A model generated the notes under the pieces. It did no database searches. It worked only from the letters and a program-made list of their open reading frames with translations, and was not told where the DNA came from. Shown one piece after another: positions 24,641 to 36,169 of a stretch of 64,000 nucleotides of DNA; position 1 is the first letter of the stretch, and every line of letters starts with the position of its first letter. The stretch spans positions 182,888,036-182,952,035 of the forward strand of contig OY821520.1 of assembly GCA_963682025.1 (NCBI GenBank), written 5' to 3'. Both the position numbers and the translations under genes were made by a program. The stretch is from Cordilura impudica (Eukaryota; Arthropoda; Insecta; Diptera; Scathophagidae).

Positions 24641-24763
24641 ATTTTATTTTTTTTTTTTATTTATCGGAATATTACACTTACAATTTAATTAGTTATTAGT
24701 ATAATATAATACGAAAAGCTATGACAGCGATGGTCTTAAGCTTTGTAAGATCTTATAGCGTTT

Positions 24764-24967
24764 TTAAATGGAATAATAAAGGTTAGATTGTTTTAGAAAA
24801 TTGATTAAGGTATTAATAATGTCATCGTTCATTGTGAGGTCGATTAATTGAAAGAAATCTTTATTCTTGAGTATATAACTTTGAAATTTCTTTATATGTG
24901 GACAGTTCGAAAATAGATGATTAATGCTGATCGGGTTAAATCCGCAGAAGTGGCATTGTTTTGTTAA
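24764..24967 (-). pseudogene. LINE C-terminal fragment with CCHC knuckle
   Basis: On the minus strand an uninterrupted frame reads LTKQCHFCGFNPISINHLFS, continues NCPHIKKFQSYI, and ends FLKQSNLYYSI and TAA at 24764. C-x2-C-x8-H-x4-C is the zinc-knuckle-like motif at the end of many I/Jockey/R1-type LINE ORF2 proteins, normally about 60-80 residues before the stop, exactly as here. Nothing upstream on the minus strand (beyond 24967) continues it, so it is a detached 3' end. Confidence 0.6.
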
Positions 24968-25084
24968 GTTTTATTTGATTTTAAGTTTTACATTTTATTT
25001 TTATTTGAAACTCAATAAGGAATTAAATACATAAATTTTTAATTATTATCCTATAGAAAGAACATTATGCAATATTCTTAAAAT

Positions 25085-25335
25085 ATAAAAAATAAGTAAA
25101 AAAATTATAGTCGGTCTGGACATATACCATGAGTTCAGAAAATAAGCATGAACCAAATTTGAGAGGCATTGTTATAATTTTTTCTTCTGGATACATATGT
25201 TATTACTAATCATATTTGTACTCTTAAGTTGAGATATGGTCGACTAAATTGTGAAACTGCTCCCACGATAAAGCTAGGATCTATTTGTGGACTACTGATT
25301 AATGGGTGTAATAAACCCACACAAACGATTTTTTC
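25085..25335 (-). repeat. Truncated Helentron-like repeat
   Basis: Starts TTATAGTCGGTCTGGAC, a broken hairpin, then CAAATTTGAG and GGACTACTGATTAATGGGTG in the order of copy B. It is cut off by the start of the LINE at about 25336. Confidence 0.65.
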
Positions 25336-25950
25336 AGTGAGCAATCACAACTTATAAAAACAATGATAGAATTAATTTGATTAGTGCTGTATTAAAGATA
25401 AGCATTTTTATTGAAATTGAAAAGAGATTCAGTGACTTAAAAAATGAAATAATAAATGATGTTAGAAAAGAACTTTGTGAAATTAATGATAAAGTTAAAG
25501 ACTTAGAAACAGTGAATACTGAAATTGTACGGCTAAAAGCCGATGTAACAAATTTAAATGCTAAAATACTTAAACAAGAAAACTCGTAGCGTCTGATTTA
25601 CGTATAACAGGTGTGCCGTTTTATAATAATGAATATCTACAATTAATTTTTGGAAATATATGTGATACCTTAAAAATAATAATGCCTTTTTATAAATCAA
25701 TTTTTCGCGTAAAAAATATGAAAAATAATAGGAATGTAGATAATCCTCCAATTGTAATAAAACTTAACTCGCCGTATGAAAAGAACTTTTTACTAAAAAC
25801 AATGGCCAGCGTATCGTCGTAAAAATAAAACACCCCTTCGTTTGCACTATGCAGGATTTGATAGCAGTGAACCTTTTTACAATAATGAAAACTTAACACC
25901 CCCCACAATTACGAAATATTTAAAGCCGCACCTGGTTTAAAAAAACGAAC
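25336..25950 (+). pseudogene. LINE ORF1 remnant (coiled-coil RNA-binding protein)
   Basis: An open stretch at about 25395-25589 reads IEKRFSDLKNEIINDVRKEL and goes on through KDLETVNTEIVRLKADVTNL, a heptad-like coiled coil as in LINE ORF1 proteins. After the stop at 25589 other frames give LRITGVPFYNNEYL-like and PPIVIKLNSPYEKNFLLK sequence, then NKTPLRLHYAGFDSSEPFYN and NENLTP, the usual C-terminal part of this ORF1 type. At least two frameshifts and a stop. Its homologue in the 37.8-38.3 kb copy starts MSQKRIRENSFVEN. Confidence 0.7.
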
Positions 25951-26207
25951 CGAATATTAACTAATAATTAAATTTTTGCTTTATACAATTACAGTTTATT
26001 CATGCATAATTAATACAGTACTAATCAAATTAATTGTTTTTAAACTCAAAACTTATATAACTGTCGATATTTTTTGTAAAAACCTAACAATATTCTTTGT
26101 CCTTGTAATATTATGTTTACGAATATCTGTTACTTGTTTTACTTATAGTATTATAACTTCACTTTGCGTTGCAGTTATGAATAGTTGTTTGCTAAGAAAA
26201 TATTCTA

Positions 26208-27612
26208 ATGGAAAATGATAATTTGTTAAGTGGAAGTTCCAAAGATATGACGATGAATATGGTGAAAATTTTAACCAAACATAGGCAAGGTATCACAGTC
26301 GCTCATATAAATGCACAAAGCTTGAATAACAAGGTATATGAGTTTAGATTGTTTTTCGAAAATTCAAATGTTAGCATAGTTTGTGTCTCTGAAACTTGGC
26401 TCTCTGAAAACACGTCTAATAGTCTAATTTGTTTAAATGGATACAAAACCTTTAGAACTGACAGAGAAGGTAGTGCCGGTGGAGTTGCCATTTTTATAAA
26501 AGATAATATTTCTTGTAAAATTTGTAAAACGTCACGTAAGCTGGATAAAGTGGAGTTTATTTTTGTTGAAATTATATCGTGTGGGAAAAAATGCTTGTTA
26601 GACCCAACAAGAGAATATCATTTGTTGACTTCATTTCAACATTGGAAACACTAACTGTTGCATATGACGATATTGTTATGTGCGGTCATTTTAATTCCAA
26701 TATCCTAATAGAAACTACATTAAGTGACGATATGTTTTCGCTTGGACTCACACCAGTTAATAAAACTACTCCAACGCATTATACAAATACGAGTAATACA
26801 TTACTGAATCTATTCTTTGTGGCCACCTTATCAAATGTAATATTGTATGATCAGGTTTCAGCTGGGTGTTTCTCTAAACATGATTTAATTTTCCTGACCT
26901 ATAATTTTCGAATTCAGAACGAAGAGAAAATGCACCACTATCGAGATTTCAAGAACTTAAATTATAATATGTTGCTTGAGCACATTTTCCGAGTTGACTG
27001 GAACAGTATGTATTTCATGACATCTGTGGATGAGTAATTTGAGAGTAATGTTCAACGAATTTATGATATTGCTGTTCCAATGAAATCCAAAATTTTTTGG
27101 GCTAAAACTAAACCATGGTTTTCTACTGATATTAAAGTGTTAACTCAAGAGAGAGATATTTCCTATTCGATGTGGAAACGATTCAAAACACCTGAATCAA
27201 AAGCTAATTACCGTGTGGCTAGACGTAATGTCAATAACAAAATTAGAATTGCCAAAACACAAGATTACTCAAACCGCTTTAGATCTGCTCTAGATTCGAA
27301 GAAAACTTGGAAAACCATACGTGAAATAGGAATTGGTAAAGACGTTACTGCAAATGGCTGTCAAGTTGATGTCAATGAACTAAATCGTGCCTTCACAAAT
27401 TTACCAATGATACAACCTGACAAAAATTTCTATAATTTTTCAACTTTAGGCAATATAAATAATGATGATTCCGATGCGTTCGAATTCTCTTGCGTCTCTC
27501 AGTCTGAGGTTCTTTCAATTGTTGCGAAAATTAAATCTAATGCAGTCGGACATGATAACATGCATCCGAAATTTATAAATATACTTTTGCCATTACTTTT
27601 ATATATTACTCA
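26208..27612 (+). pseudogene. LINE ORF2 remnant: AP endonuclease and start of reverse transcriptase
   Basis: Frame 1 (26208-26640) has VAHINAQSLNNKVYEFRLFF, SIVCVSETWLS and GGVAIFIKD, the N-terminal APE motifs. After a frameshift near 26640, frame 2 (to 27037) has VMCGHFNSNIL in place of GDFNxxW and SKHDLIFLTY for the terminal SDHD block. After a stop at 27037 the frame from 27080 has KTKPWFSTDI, FKTPESKANYRVARRNVN, KTWKTIREIG and IKSNAVGHDNMHPKFI, the region just before RT domain 1. RT domains with the YADD box are absent. The catalytic GDFN and SDH positions have both decayed (CGHFN, SKHD). Confidence 0.8.
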
Positions 27613-27624
27613 TCTATATATATA

Positions 27625-28260
27625 AAATTCATTTTCTGTTTGCTTGTTTGTTTGTTTGACCGCTATACAAATTTTTATTTTTCAACGGATTTCCCTGTAA
27701 TTTTGTACACACGATTTCTATACCCCAGGAAAGGTCGCCATATACTTTTTACCGGCCACGCCTACTTTTACGCCCACTTTTGATGTAAAATTCCTTTTCT
27801 GTTTTATTCATATTTGTTCAGTATACAAATTTTTATTTGTTAACGGATTTCGCTGAAATTCGGTACACACGATCCCTGTACTCCAGCTAAGGTCACCAAA
27901 TACTTCTTATCGGCCACACCTACTTTAACGCCCACTTTTTATATACAACTCTTTTTCTGCTTTTTGGTATATTTGTTCGCTATACAAATTTTTATTTGTT
28001 AACGGATTTCTCTGGGATTTGGTACACACGATCTCTGTACCACAGGGAAAGTCACCATATGCTTCTTATCGGCATCGGCCACGCCTACTTTTGCGACCAC
28101 TTTTTTAATTTTTTATGGGTTTCACTCGAATTTACTGCACATTATTCTTAAATCCCTGGTAAGGTCGTCATATACTTTTATCGGCCACGCCCACTTTTTT
28201 TAATTTTCTAGATACGCTTTTAGTGTTTGTTCACATATTTTAATTTTTCAATGGACTTCC
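27625..28260 (+). repeat. 159-bp tandem repeat inside the Helitron (about 4 units)
   Basis: The block TATACAAATTTTTATTTGTT, AACGGATTTC, GTACACACGAT, GGTCACCA/GGTCGCCA, ATCGGCCACGCCTAC and GCCCACTTTT recurs with starts at about 27663, 27821 and 27980, plus a decayed fourth unit from about 28100. Spacing is 158-159 bp. Units are 70-90% similar by eye. Confidence 0.85.
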
Positions 28261-28461
28261 CAAAAATTTAGTGCATAAATCTCTTTACTTACTACTCTTG
28301 AGTTTACACCATTATGAAATTAAGATTTTAAATCAACCTATTACAAATTTTCCCGTCTTATCTTTTTTACTATATAAGTTGTAACACCCCAAAATTAGTG
28401 CAGATTTATTTCATAGGTTGACTACCGCTGCAGGATTATTCCTGCATAGGTTGGTTTTTCA

Positions 28462-28653
28462 TTGCAAGTGATGATACAAAAAGTTGTTCCTAACATAACG
28501 TACATAAGAGGACAATCTCTTACGGTAGCAGGTATCAACTTAGAATCTCCCTGTTTTTCTCATAGACAATTACTTGTCGCCTGCTCCAGAGTTGGGAGCC
28601 AGCACAAGCTTTTCGTATATGCACCAGAACGAAAAACCAGAATTGCTGTATAA
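28462..28653 (+). pseudogene. Helitron Pif1-type helicase C-terminal fragment
   Basis: Reads GQSLTVAGINLESPCFSHRQ, then LLVACSRVGS and LFVYAPERKT. GQT(L)xxxGxxLxxPCFSHGQLYVACSRV...LFIYAP is the C-terminal signature of the superfamily 1 (Pif1-like) helicase domain of RepHel proteins, containing helicase motif VI (ACSRV). The Rep nuclease and most of the helicase are missing, so the host Helitron is non-autonomous. The Gly of SHGQ is Arg here. Confidence 0.85.
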
Positions 28654-28735
28654 CCCCAAGCTCTAGAATAACTAAAATTTGTAACTTTTAGACATAATAC
28701 ACTCAAAATAATCCATACTAAGTTGTACTGGTAAG

Positions 28736-29494
28736 CAGGCGCTCAGCACTTAGCCCCCAATGAACAAATTCTCCAAATTTTTAAATAAAGGTCCCCAAAA
28801 GAAATTAACAAATTCTCCATACTGCTCTCAATAAACGTATTTAAAATCTGTATTCTTTTCAATAGCGTAATTTCGATGCGCTCGCGAACACAGCTCAGCT
28901 AAAATATCGCAATGATCTGAAAAATATATTTTAGGATTCAAATAAGTTGATGACAGCAGCGCAGCAGCACGGATGTAGCTGCCAAACGCACGGACTCGGT
29001 CGCGACTCGCTCGCGGAACACAGCTCAGTGAAAAGTCTTATGATAAATGTTATCTACGTATGTGCAATAATTACTATACATATACTATAAGCAGTTGCTT
29101 AAAGCAACATTGCGGCACAATTTTAAACGTCGCATTCATTTTCCATGTTTGAAAGTTCTATGAATTTGACGTCTCTGCTCAATGATGATCACTTATTGAA
29201 TAAAGTAATTCAATTTTTAAAAGTTCTGATTCCTTTAATTTGCAAACGATTCCGTTATATTTGATGTTTACAAAATAAGCAAAATTCAAAAAAAAAAAAC
29301 TTAAGGCGGTTTCGCAGCTTATTTTTTGAAGTATTTTTGCTGTAGCAAATAAAACATGAATTTGTTCCCCCAAAAAACGTGAACATAGGGATTTTTTTCC
29401 ACCATGAACAAATTCCCCAATCCTATACAAATTTTTTGGGAGTAAGGTAATTTTTTGAGGTATGGTTCATCGGGGACTTAATACTCAGCGCCTG
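28736..29494. mobile_element. 759-bp terminal-inverted-repeat element nested in the Helitron
   Basis: Left end CAGGCGCTCAGCACTTAG at 28736; right end read inward CAGGCGCTGAGTATTAAG, ending at 29494. Similarity continues for about 30 bp (CCCCRATGAAC). GTAAG flanks it on both sides (28731-28735 and 29495-29499), a likely 5-bp target duplication. The inside has a direct repeat built on CGCTCGCG-AACACAGCTCAG (near 28880 and 29008) and no transposase. Superfamily not determined. Confidence 0.75.
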
Positions 29495-29565
29495 GTAAGT
29501 ATAGTGAACCCTTTTTCAAGTCAAAGTCCTTTGGATCCCGGGCAAGACCGGGTAAAAACAGCTAG

Positions 29566-31950
29566 TACTAAATAAATTTTTTTTTTTTAATAAATCTATT
29601 AAAGACTTGCATTATAAATTTTTCAATATTTATTCTATCGTGACAATTGCGTGTTAGTAAAACTTTTTTTAAATTTACAGAACTTAATGCGTTACGTTAT
29701 TTAGAACAAATAAATTTTAAATCTGAAAAAATGTTCACAATTTTTATTTGTCGATCTTGGTTTCTAATTTGATCAGCGATTCTTTTAATTTTTCAACAAA
29801 AATATGTTATTTTAATCATCTTTTTCATTTAAATTTTTTATAACAAATTACCAAATACATTTATACTCATAAAATATTTTTCGTACATTACTATTAATTT
29901 TTTTCATTGCATTAAAAAAAATCAGCATACATCCACTATATGTCTTCATTCGTCGTTGGTTCAGTGAGGACTAAATGCAAGTTCGTAAGAATACATGTGA
30001 GTTCAGCAGGGACAATTGTCCTATGAGATGAACAGCACTGTTCTAGACACATCTTTTATTATACCGATCGACTCCGACCCATTTTCTGAGTCGGTCTGAC
30101 TATTGCTGCAAATGAAGCCAAAGGGTTTTGAATATATGTTAGTAAGTGACCACAATTTTTTTACTCAATAATCGTCGCTTTCATATTTATTGCTAAACGT
30201 AGTACTTGTTTGGTTTGACATTCTTCAGGCATCAGAGTTTTCGAAAATCAATGGTATCCTTTTGCTGTGTTTACAGAAAGCGAGAAATCAATCAAGCTCG
30301 TTAAAATAACTGCTTTAGAACAATTGTTTCAGTACATTTTCTAATTTCCAAATTAAACGTTAAATATTATTTAGTGAGTAAATAATGCTAAATATATTTC
30401 CATACAATTTTTTAACATTATTGTCCGTCTTGTCTACCATTCGTGTTACGCAAATAGGAGGTAAATTCCTGAATAATAAAAAAATACTTATTTTAGTTTC
30501 AAAGAAATGATTAGCTAGATTATAATTATTTGTGTACACGTTTTGTTTGTTTAAACTTTTCAAATTGTAAATTCTTGTTACCCGATTTAATTATCATACT
30601 TCAAAGCTTGTTTGTTCAAATATCTGTTTTATCTTTGAAGCACTTTGTTGGTCTTGCCGCCTTTCACTATCACACACTTCCATTGTATTGAATTTATTCT
30701 ATTATAAAAAAAAAAACTAATTAACAATTTCAGTTGAGGTGATATTTAAAATGGTTGTAAACTTATAATTATTGTTTTTGTTGTTGTTGCTGCTTCTGAT
30801 TATCTTGTACACAATTTCATACACAATGTTTCGTGTTGAGGTTTCATTGTGGTGTTCTTATCAAAGAAATAAGCATCTCTCTTTTACTTAACGAAAACTA
30901 ATGTAATGTCACCCTTCATCCATCCAGGCATGATTTAAAGCCGGTGAACTGTAAGAATTGAAATTGTAAAGCGTTATTGTAAAATTACTTAATTAGATTG
31001 AGAAACCATAGTGACGTGTTTTAAATTAAATATAAGTCACGCGTTTTACGTCTCAGTGATAATTTTACACCAGTGTGCCTCTGATGTCCACACTTCAACT
31101 GTCAGAAATTTGTTTGTCCCAAAATGTTAAGACGTGAAAAAATATATATATGATTCAAATGCTTTTTGAAATGTCTAACAAATTTCTTTTTAGTGAGAAA
31201 TTAGAACTCTGAAGAGCATACAGTGATGAACAAAAGTGTAACAGGTGTTCGATGCACAAATTATAAGATTTGTAGTAAATACAAGATTTTTTATAAGTAT
31301 GTCATTCCGCTTCGAATAAATATAAAAAGAATTTGAACCCCAAAAAATTATATATTCTTGATCCTTATAAAAGGCAGAGTTAATATATTGATGTGCGTCT
31401 GTCTGTTTGTTCTTCTGCGAAAATCACGATCACGCCCTCAATAAGTCAGCTGGTTTGCTGACATCCTGTGATTTCACTGAAAATTAAAAAAAAAAACTTG
31501 AATAATTATGAATTCCCTAAGTTGTTACTGTTGTTAATCTAATTTTCGTATTTTGTATGCGATTTATGTAATTGTGTTGTTACTTAATGTGGTCTTTGTA
31601 GTTGTTGAATTTGCTTCATGACTGTATATGGTATATGGTTATACTTCACATGTCATATTAGTTTAGAAAGAAGTAGATTTTCCCAGAAATATATAAAATT
31701 TAATAACAATAAAAATTTATCAGATTCTAGTAATTTTCTGCAACACTTTTAATGTACACAATTTTTCTTTTAAGAACTCCAAATTTGAACTTTTGAAAAA
31801 TTTACATATTACAAGTTTTGTCATTTGAAAACATTTGCAATTTTCCTTATTTAAAATTTTTTGTGTAAAAGTTATCACGTTTGGGTGAATTCAGGATCTT
31901 TGTTAGGATCGAATTATAAAGTCTAAGCATTTTAAGTATAGTTCCTTTTG
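29566..31950. other. AT-rich DNA with small Helentron-family fragments
   Basis: A fragment near 30045-30110 reads TTATACCGATCGACTCCGAC and TTTCTGAGTCGG, as in the microsatellite flank of the first family. Near 31340-31440 TTCTTGATCCTTATAAAAGG and GTGCGTCTGTCTG follow the second family on the opposite strand. No gene recognised. Confidence 0.45.
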
Positions 31951-31984
31951 AATGCGTTTAAAGGTTGTTGTTATGTTGGTTGTT

Positions 31985-32498
31985 GTTTATATGGAGATTA
32001 CATTGAAAAATGGACTGATCCTGACTATAGTTGGTAACATTACTTCATTTTTGCAAAAATATATACAAACCAAATTTGAGAAAAATCTTTGTAACATTTG
32101 TTTTTTTTTTTTTTTTTTTGATAAATTTAAGTGAATATCGGAAATCAGCTTTATATGGGGACTATGACTAAGAATTGTCCTATAAGGTTTATTTTCGGAC
32201 TACTGGTTACTGGATGTAATAAATATATACAAACCCAATTTGACCAATTTCCAATCACCAATTTCAAATGCGTTCATACTATGGCTGACGGATGCTAATA
32301 TACTAAATTTCTTAAAAATATATTCATATTTGCGACCTGTAGTTTGATTACAAGGTTTACACGGGGACAGAGACGCATAGACGCATAGACGGACATCGCT
32401 AAATCGACTCAGAAAGTGATTCTGAGTCGATCGGTATAATAGAAATGGGTATATGTCAAATATTTCTGGTAGTTACAAATATTGTGGTATAGGGTACA
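31985..32498 (-). repeat. Degraded Helentron-like repeat
   Basis: AAAAATGGACTGATCCTGAC, TTTGCAAAAATATATACAAA, GGACTACTGGTTACTGGATG, a reduced GGACA tract near 32392, and GTGGTATAGGGTA at the right end follow copy B in order. The hairpin terminus is missing and the middle is shortened. Confidence 0.75.
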
Positions 32499-32566
32499 AT
32501 TATTTAACTTAGACTTGGCAAAAAAAAGTTCACTACGGATGGCAACCAGTTTTGTAAAACAATATA

Positions 32567-33309
32567 CAATATCTGTGGTTTTCTAGAATAACGCTTATGT
32601 CATAAAATCAAAATGTTCAGGGGAGCCAAAAAACGTTATATTTGAAATTATGGGCTCGATATAAAGTTTTTAGAGCTTTTTATTTAACAGTCCTGTAGAT
32701 ATGGGCAATAAATACTTTATATAAAATTTTGAGTCAAAACTCTTCAGAGGAATAGATCCGAGAGAAGGACGAAAAAACAATATGTAAATTAGACTTAGAG
32801 TGTGTGCATATAAAACAACTTATGTTCACGCACGTCGTTTTCTTTGAAAAAGAAAACTACCAATACAACCACCCATGTAGACATAAGTTGTTGATGCTTG
32901 AAAAATTGATTTTTTTGTTCGTTAACAAAAAGTCAACGGGATTTAGGATGAGAATATTGCAACGTATCAAGAATAATAGTGACAATAATATATAATATAT
33001 AATATATAATATAAATATATAATAGTGCATTATTTTCATTAATAACAACGTATGTCGCTATGTGTCGTTTTCTGAGAAAATAATTTGTTAGCGATCAAAC
33101 GTAGGTTGACATAGTTCGTTAGTGCTGCAAATTAATTTAATAAACATTTAAGTTACGTCGTTATTTAAAGAAAAAACTCAGAAATGGTCAATATTTTTTT
33201 TTTAAATTAAACACATATAAAGAGCGTTAAAAATTAATATAGTTGGCATCGTTAACTCAAAACTGACAAAAATGGACATACGCGGTTATTCCAGAAAACC
33301 ACAGATATA
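32567..33309. mobile_element. MITE-like repeat, copy 2 (complete)
   Basis: Terminal inverted repeats of about 34 bp: left ATATCTGTGGTTTTCTAG-AATAACGC...TATGTC, right inward ATATCTGTGGTTTTCTGG-AATAACC...TATGTC. About 743 bp in all, with no transposase. Copy 1 at 3437-4182 matches throughout but has lost its left terminus. An (ATATAAT)n stretch near 32985-33020 is unique to this copy. The target duplication is not clear because the flanks are TA-rich. Confidence 0.8.
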
Positions 33310-33584
33310 TCTTCTTCAACTCTCATGTTATTGTTGAATTTTTTGACGGGTAACTTGTGAAACGGATTTTATCTATTCATAATTATTTTTTATTTTAGAA
33401 AATTGTTTTAAATTTTCAACAATAAAATAATCGAACACCCGGGTTTGTATGGGAAAATGCAAATGATGTAAACGAAAACAGCTTTGATCTTGCACCAAGA
33501 ACCAATATTATTACGATATAATCGAAGAGTTTAAATAGTACAAACTGCATAGAATCCTGTTTTATCACATAAATATTATTTCAG

Positions 33585-33772
33585 GAAAAACGTATTCAAT
33601 GTTTCTGACCTTACGAAATACCCTAAATATTTTACAAGATATTCCAGTGGTACTAGTCAATTTTTATGAACTTATAGCTCCATATTTAGATAAGTTTTTG
33701 GCTAGGGAAGATATGGTCACATTTTTCAGTACTCATGATTTGTTAAACATTATTCAAGTATTAAATTTATAA
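33585..33772 (+). other. Possible small terminal exon, unidentified
   Basis: After TTATTTCAG (AG at 33583-33584) an open frame reads KTYSMFLTLRNTLNILQDIP, then VLVNFYELIAPYLDKFLARE and FFSTHDLLNIIQVLNL with TAA at 33770-33772. Met at 33599 would give 57 residues. The composition is protein-like and better than neighbouring frames, but I do not recognise it and see no matching upstream exon. It could be part of an unknown transposon. Confidence 0.25.
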
Positions 33773-35500
33773 GCAACGCCAAACAGTTTAAAAAATCTAT
33801 GTATGATTTTTCGTATTATTAGTTAATATATTTTTTCTTTATTTTTTTGTATATTTGATGTCATGTATGATATTAATTATACTTCATATATCGTATAGCT
33901 TTTTTTTAACTTAATCATATGTGTATTATATTAAATCTATTACAACAATCATCACTATAGAAATCCTTTACTATGACTATAAGATTTTAAATCTTATGTT
34001 GGAAAACAAATAAATACAAATACCAAAACAATTACAAGCCAACCACTGACAACTTTAGAATGACCAGCACTGTCGCTGGATACGTATCCAAACTACATTT
34101 GGAAGTTCATTCCTTATGAAATTATCAGGCTCAGTTTTGTAACAGTATACCTAGACAAGTACAACATCTTAAAAAGCTAAAGGATTCTGATGTAAATATT
34201 AAATTATCGATAACAAATGGACAATTCCTCATTAAAACTGAAAGATTAAAATTACAAGCCTCTGTCTTTATTTTTGTATTCTTATTTCTTTCTTATCTAA
34301 TGTTTATAGAATTAATTACCCTCTGCTACAAAGTGATATATTTTGAATGTACTTTCAAGAATCAGACATATAAGCAGGAGGATGTGCAAACTGAAAATTG
34401 GTTCAATTGAATAAAATTTTTGATTTAAGCACAAACGTTGTTACTAACATTATCAACAAAAATATTGTTGCTCTAAAAAATGCATTTTATAATATCAAGT
34501 TGATGAACGCATTTAAATTCATTGGAATTTTCCTCGACAAAATTTGGAGTATTTCGTATATTATTGTATAATTCATGATCAACTTCTACCGAAGCTGTAT
34601 TCGTAAATTGTAAGTTCAATACGTCAGCGTCTATCGAACAGCTATTATTATTGCATCTTCCAATGCCAATATCTCTAATTGTCTTCTACGTTTTTTTGAA
34701 GTCAATAGCGGTTTCGGTTATCATATCTCCTAGCCGTACGATATTCGTTATTCAGCTCAAGAGTTTTAAACCTCTACCATCTGGAGTACGCAATATCCCT
34801 TCGATAGATCGATAATTTATAGTAGCAGCAAACCAAGTTTTAATATTAACAATTTTGGATTTTGTTTTTAGAGGTACCGCTTCGTCGAGAAGTTGTAATA
34901 AATTGTCCTGTAGAAAGATTAATTGATCATCAACAGATGTCATATAGGAAATTCGATCGCAGTCAATTTGGTAAAAGTTGGCGTAAAGTAATGCGTAGTT
35001 CGAATTTTTAAAGTCACGGGTTAGTAAAACATACTAGCTTGTTGAATCTGATCTGGTCGCAAGTCAGGAAGATCAAATCGTGTTTTGAAAAAAGTGGTGC
35101 TGAAATTTGATCATACAACAACATCTTAGACAAGAAGATATCGAACAGACTATTGCTATTGGTGGTATAGTGTGTAGTATTAGGTTCAATTCCATAAATT
35201 ATCATACTTTCAGTAAGCGCTGATTCATTAATATTGATTCTTTAGATATAATAATATCGTTATATCCATCTGTCAAGGTCTAAAGATTATCAAGAAATTT
35301 AGAGAACCTCATATTGAAATTGGTTATATTTTGGCTTAAGGTCTTTTGTTGTATATAAAAATAAAAAAACTAAAAACACACAATTTAATTTAATTTAATT
35401 CTTATTTTCTTCCGATATTTCGTAAAATTCTTTAACCATCTTCTGGGAGCTAACAGGAAACTTTTGGTAATTAGATTTTAAGAACAATAATGTTTGTACA

Positions 35501-36150
35501 TCTTATATCTTAAACGAATTTATGAAAACTAAAGTCAGTCCGTCTGGCCGTTCTATCCGGCCGATTTCCTTCATTTTTTTTTAAGGAAGTTATTTAGACA
35601 CAGATATGTCATCAAGCATTGGAATTTACTCAACTCCCACCTTACCCAAATTATACTTTTTTCAAGATTTTTTCAATATTTTCCTTCACTCAAACCTCTA
35701 TAACTAGAGTTCTAATTAACGTATGCTGTTGACATAAGTCTAAGAACACTCAGTGGATCAAGCTCTTTCTTTTGAGCTAACTGCTTAAATTAGTTGGGTT
35801 TGAGGAAAGTTATGCGTGGACAATCAACTTTACGTTATGTAATGTAATACGAAAGTTAACGTAGAGATTAACTGTTTAAATTCGTTGAGTTTGAGGAAAG
35901 TTATGCGTGCAGAATCAACTCTACATTATGCAACACGAAAGTTAACGTAGAGATTGAGGAAAGTTATGCGTACACAATCAACTTTACATTCAATTCTTTC
36001 AAGATTTTTTCAATATTTTCCTTCACTCAAACCTCTATAACTAGAGTTCTAATTCACGTAGGCTGTTGACATAAGTCTAAGAACACTCACGGCTCCTCAT
36101 AAAAATTAATATAATATAATATAATGCTGTGGAGCAGCACGGGTCTCTAG
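35501..36150 (+). mobile_element. Non-autonomous Helitron inserted in the LINE
   Basis: The 3' end reads GCTGTGGAGCAGC (hairpin stem GCTG/CAGC, 36126-36138), then ACGGGTCT and CTAG (36147-36150) followed by T. The likely 5' end is TCTTATATCTTAAACG at 35501 after an A. Inside are direct repeats: GAGGAAAGTTATGCG occurs three times and the CTTTCAAGATTTTTTCAATA/CAAACCTCTATAACTAGAG block twice (about 35660 and 35990). No protein. The 3' end is a typical Helitron terminus; the 5' end is less certain. Confidence 0.65.
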
Positions 36151-36169
36151 TTTACTTTAAATTAAAAAA

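Larger units (their letters stand above)
25336..27612 (+). mobile_element. LINE (CR1/Jockey-like), 3' side cut by a Helitron
   Basis: A two-ORF non-LTR retrotransposon: ORF1 remnant at 25336-25950 and ORF2 at 26208-27612 (endonuclease, then the start of the reverse transcriptase). Homology stops at 27612, where the Helitron begins, and the rest of the reverse transcriptase is not found on the other side. A second, more decayed copy of the same family lies on the minus strand at 34470-38310. Confidence 0.85.
27613..29565 (+). mobile_element. Helitron with 3' hairpin and CTAG terminus
   Basis: Starts TCTATATATATAAAATTC at 27613 after an A, and ends at 29565 with CTAG followed by T, as expected for A|T insertion without target duplication. 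A hairpin with stem CCCGG (29537-29541) and CCGGG (29548-29552) lies 9 nt before CTAG. Inside are a 159-bp tandem repeat, a helicase C-terminal fragment and a nested terminal-inverted-repeat element. Without the nested element it would be about 1.2 kb. It sits in the LINE at 25336-27612. 5' TC, 3' hairpin and CTRR end are the defining Helitron features. Confidence 0.9.
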
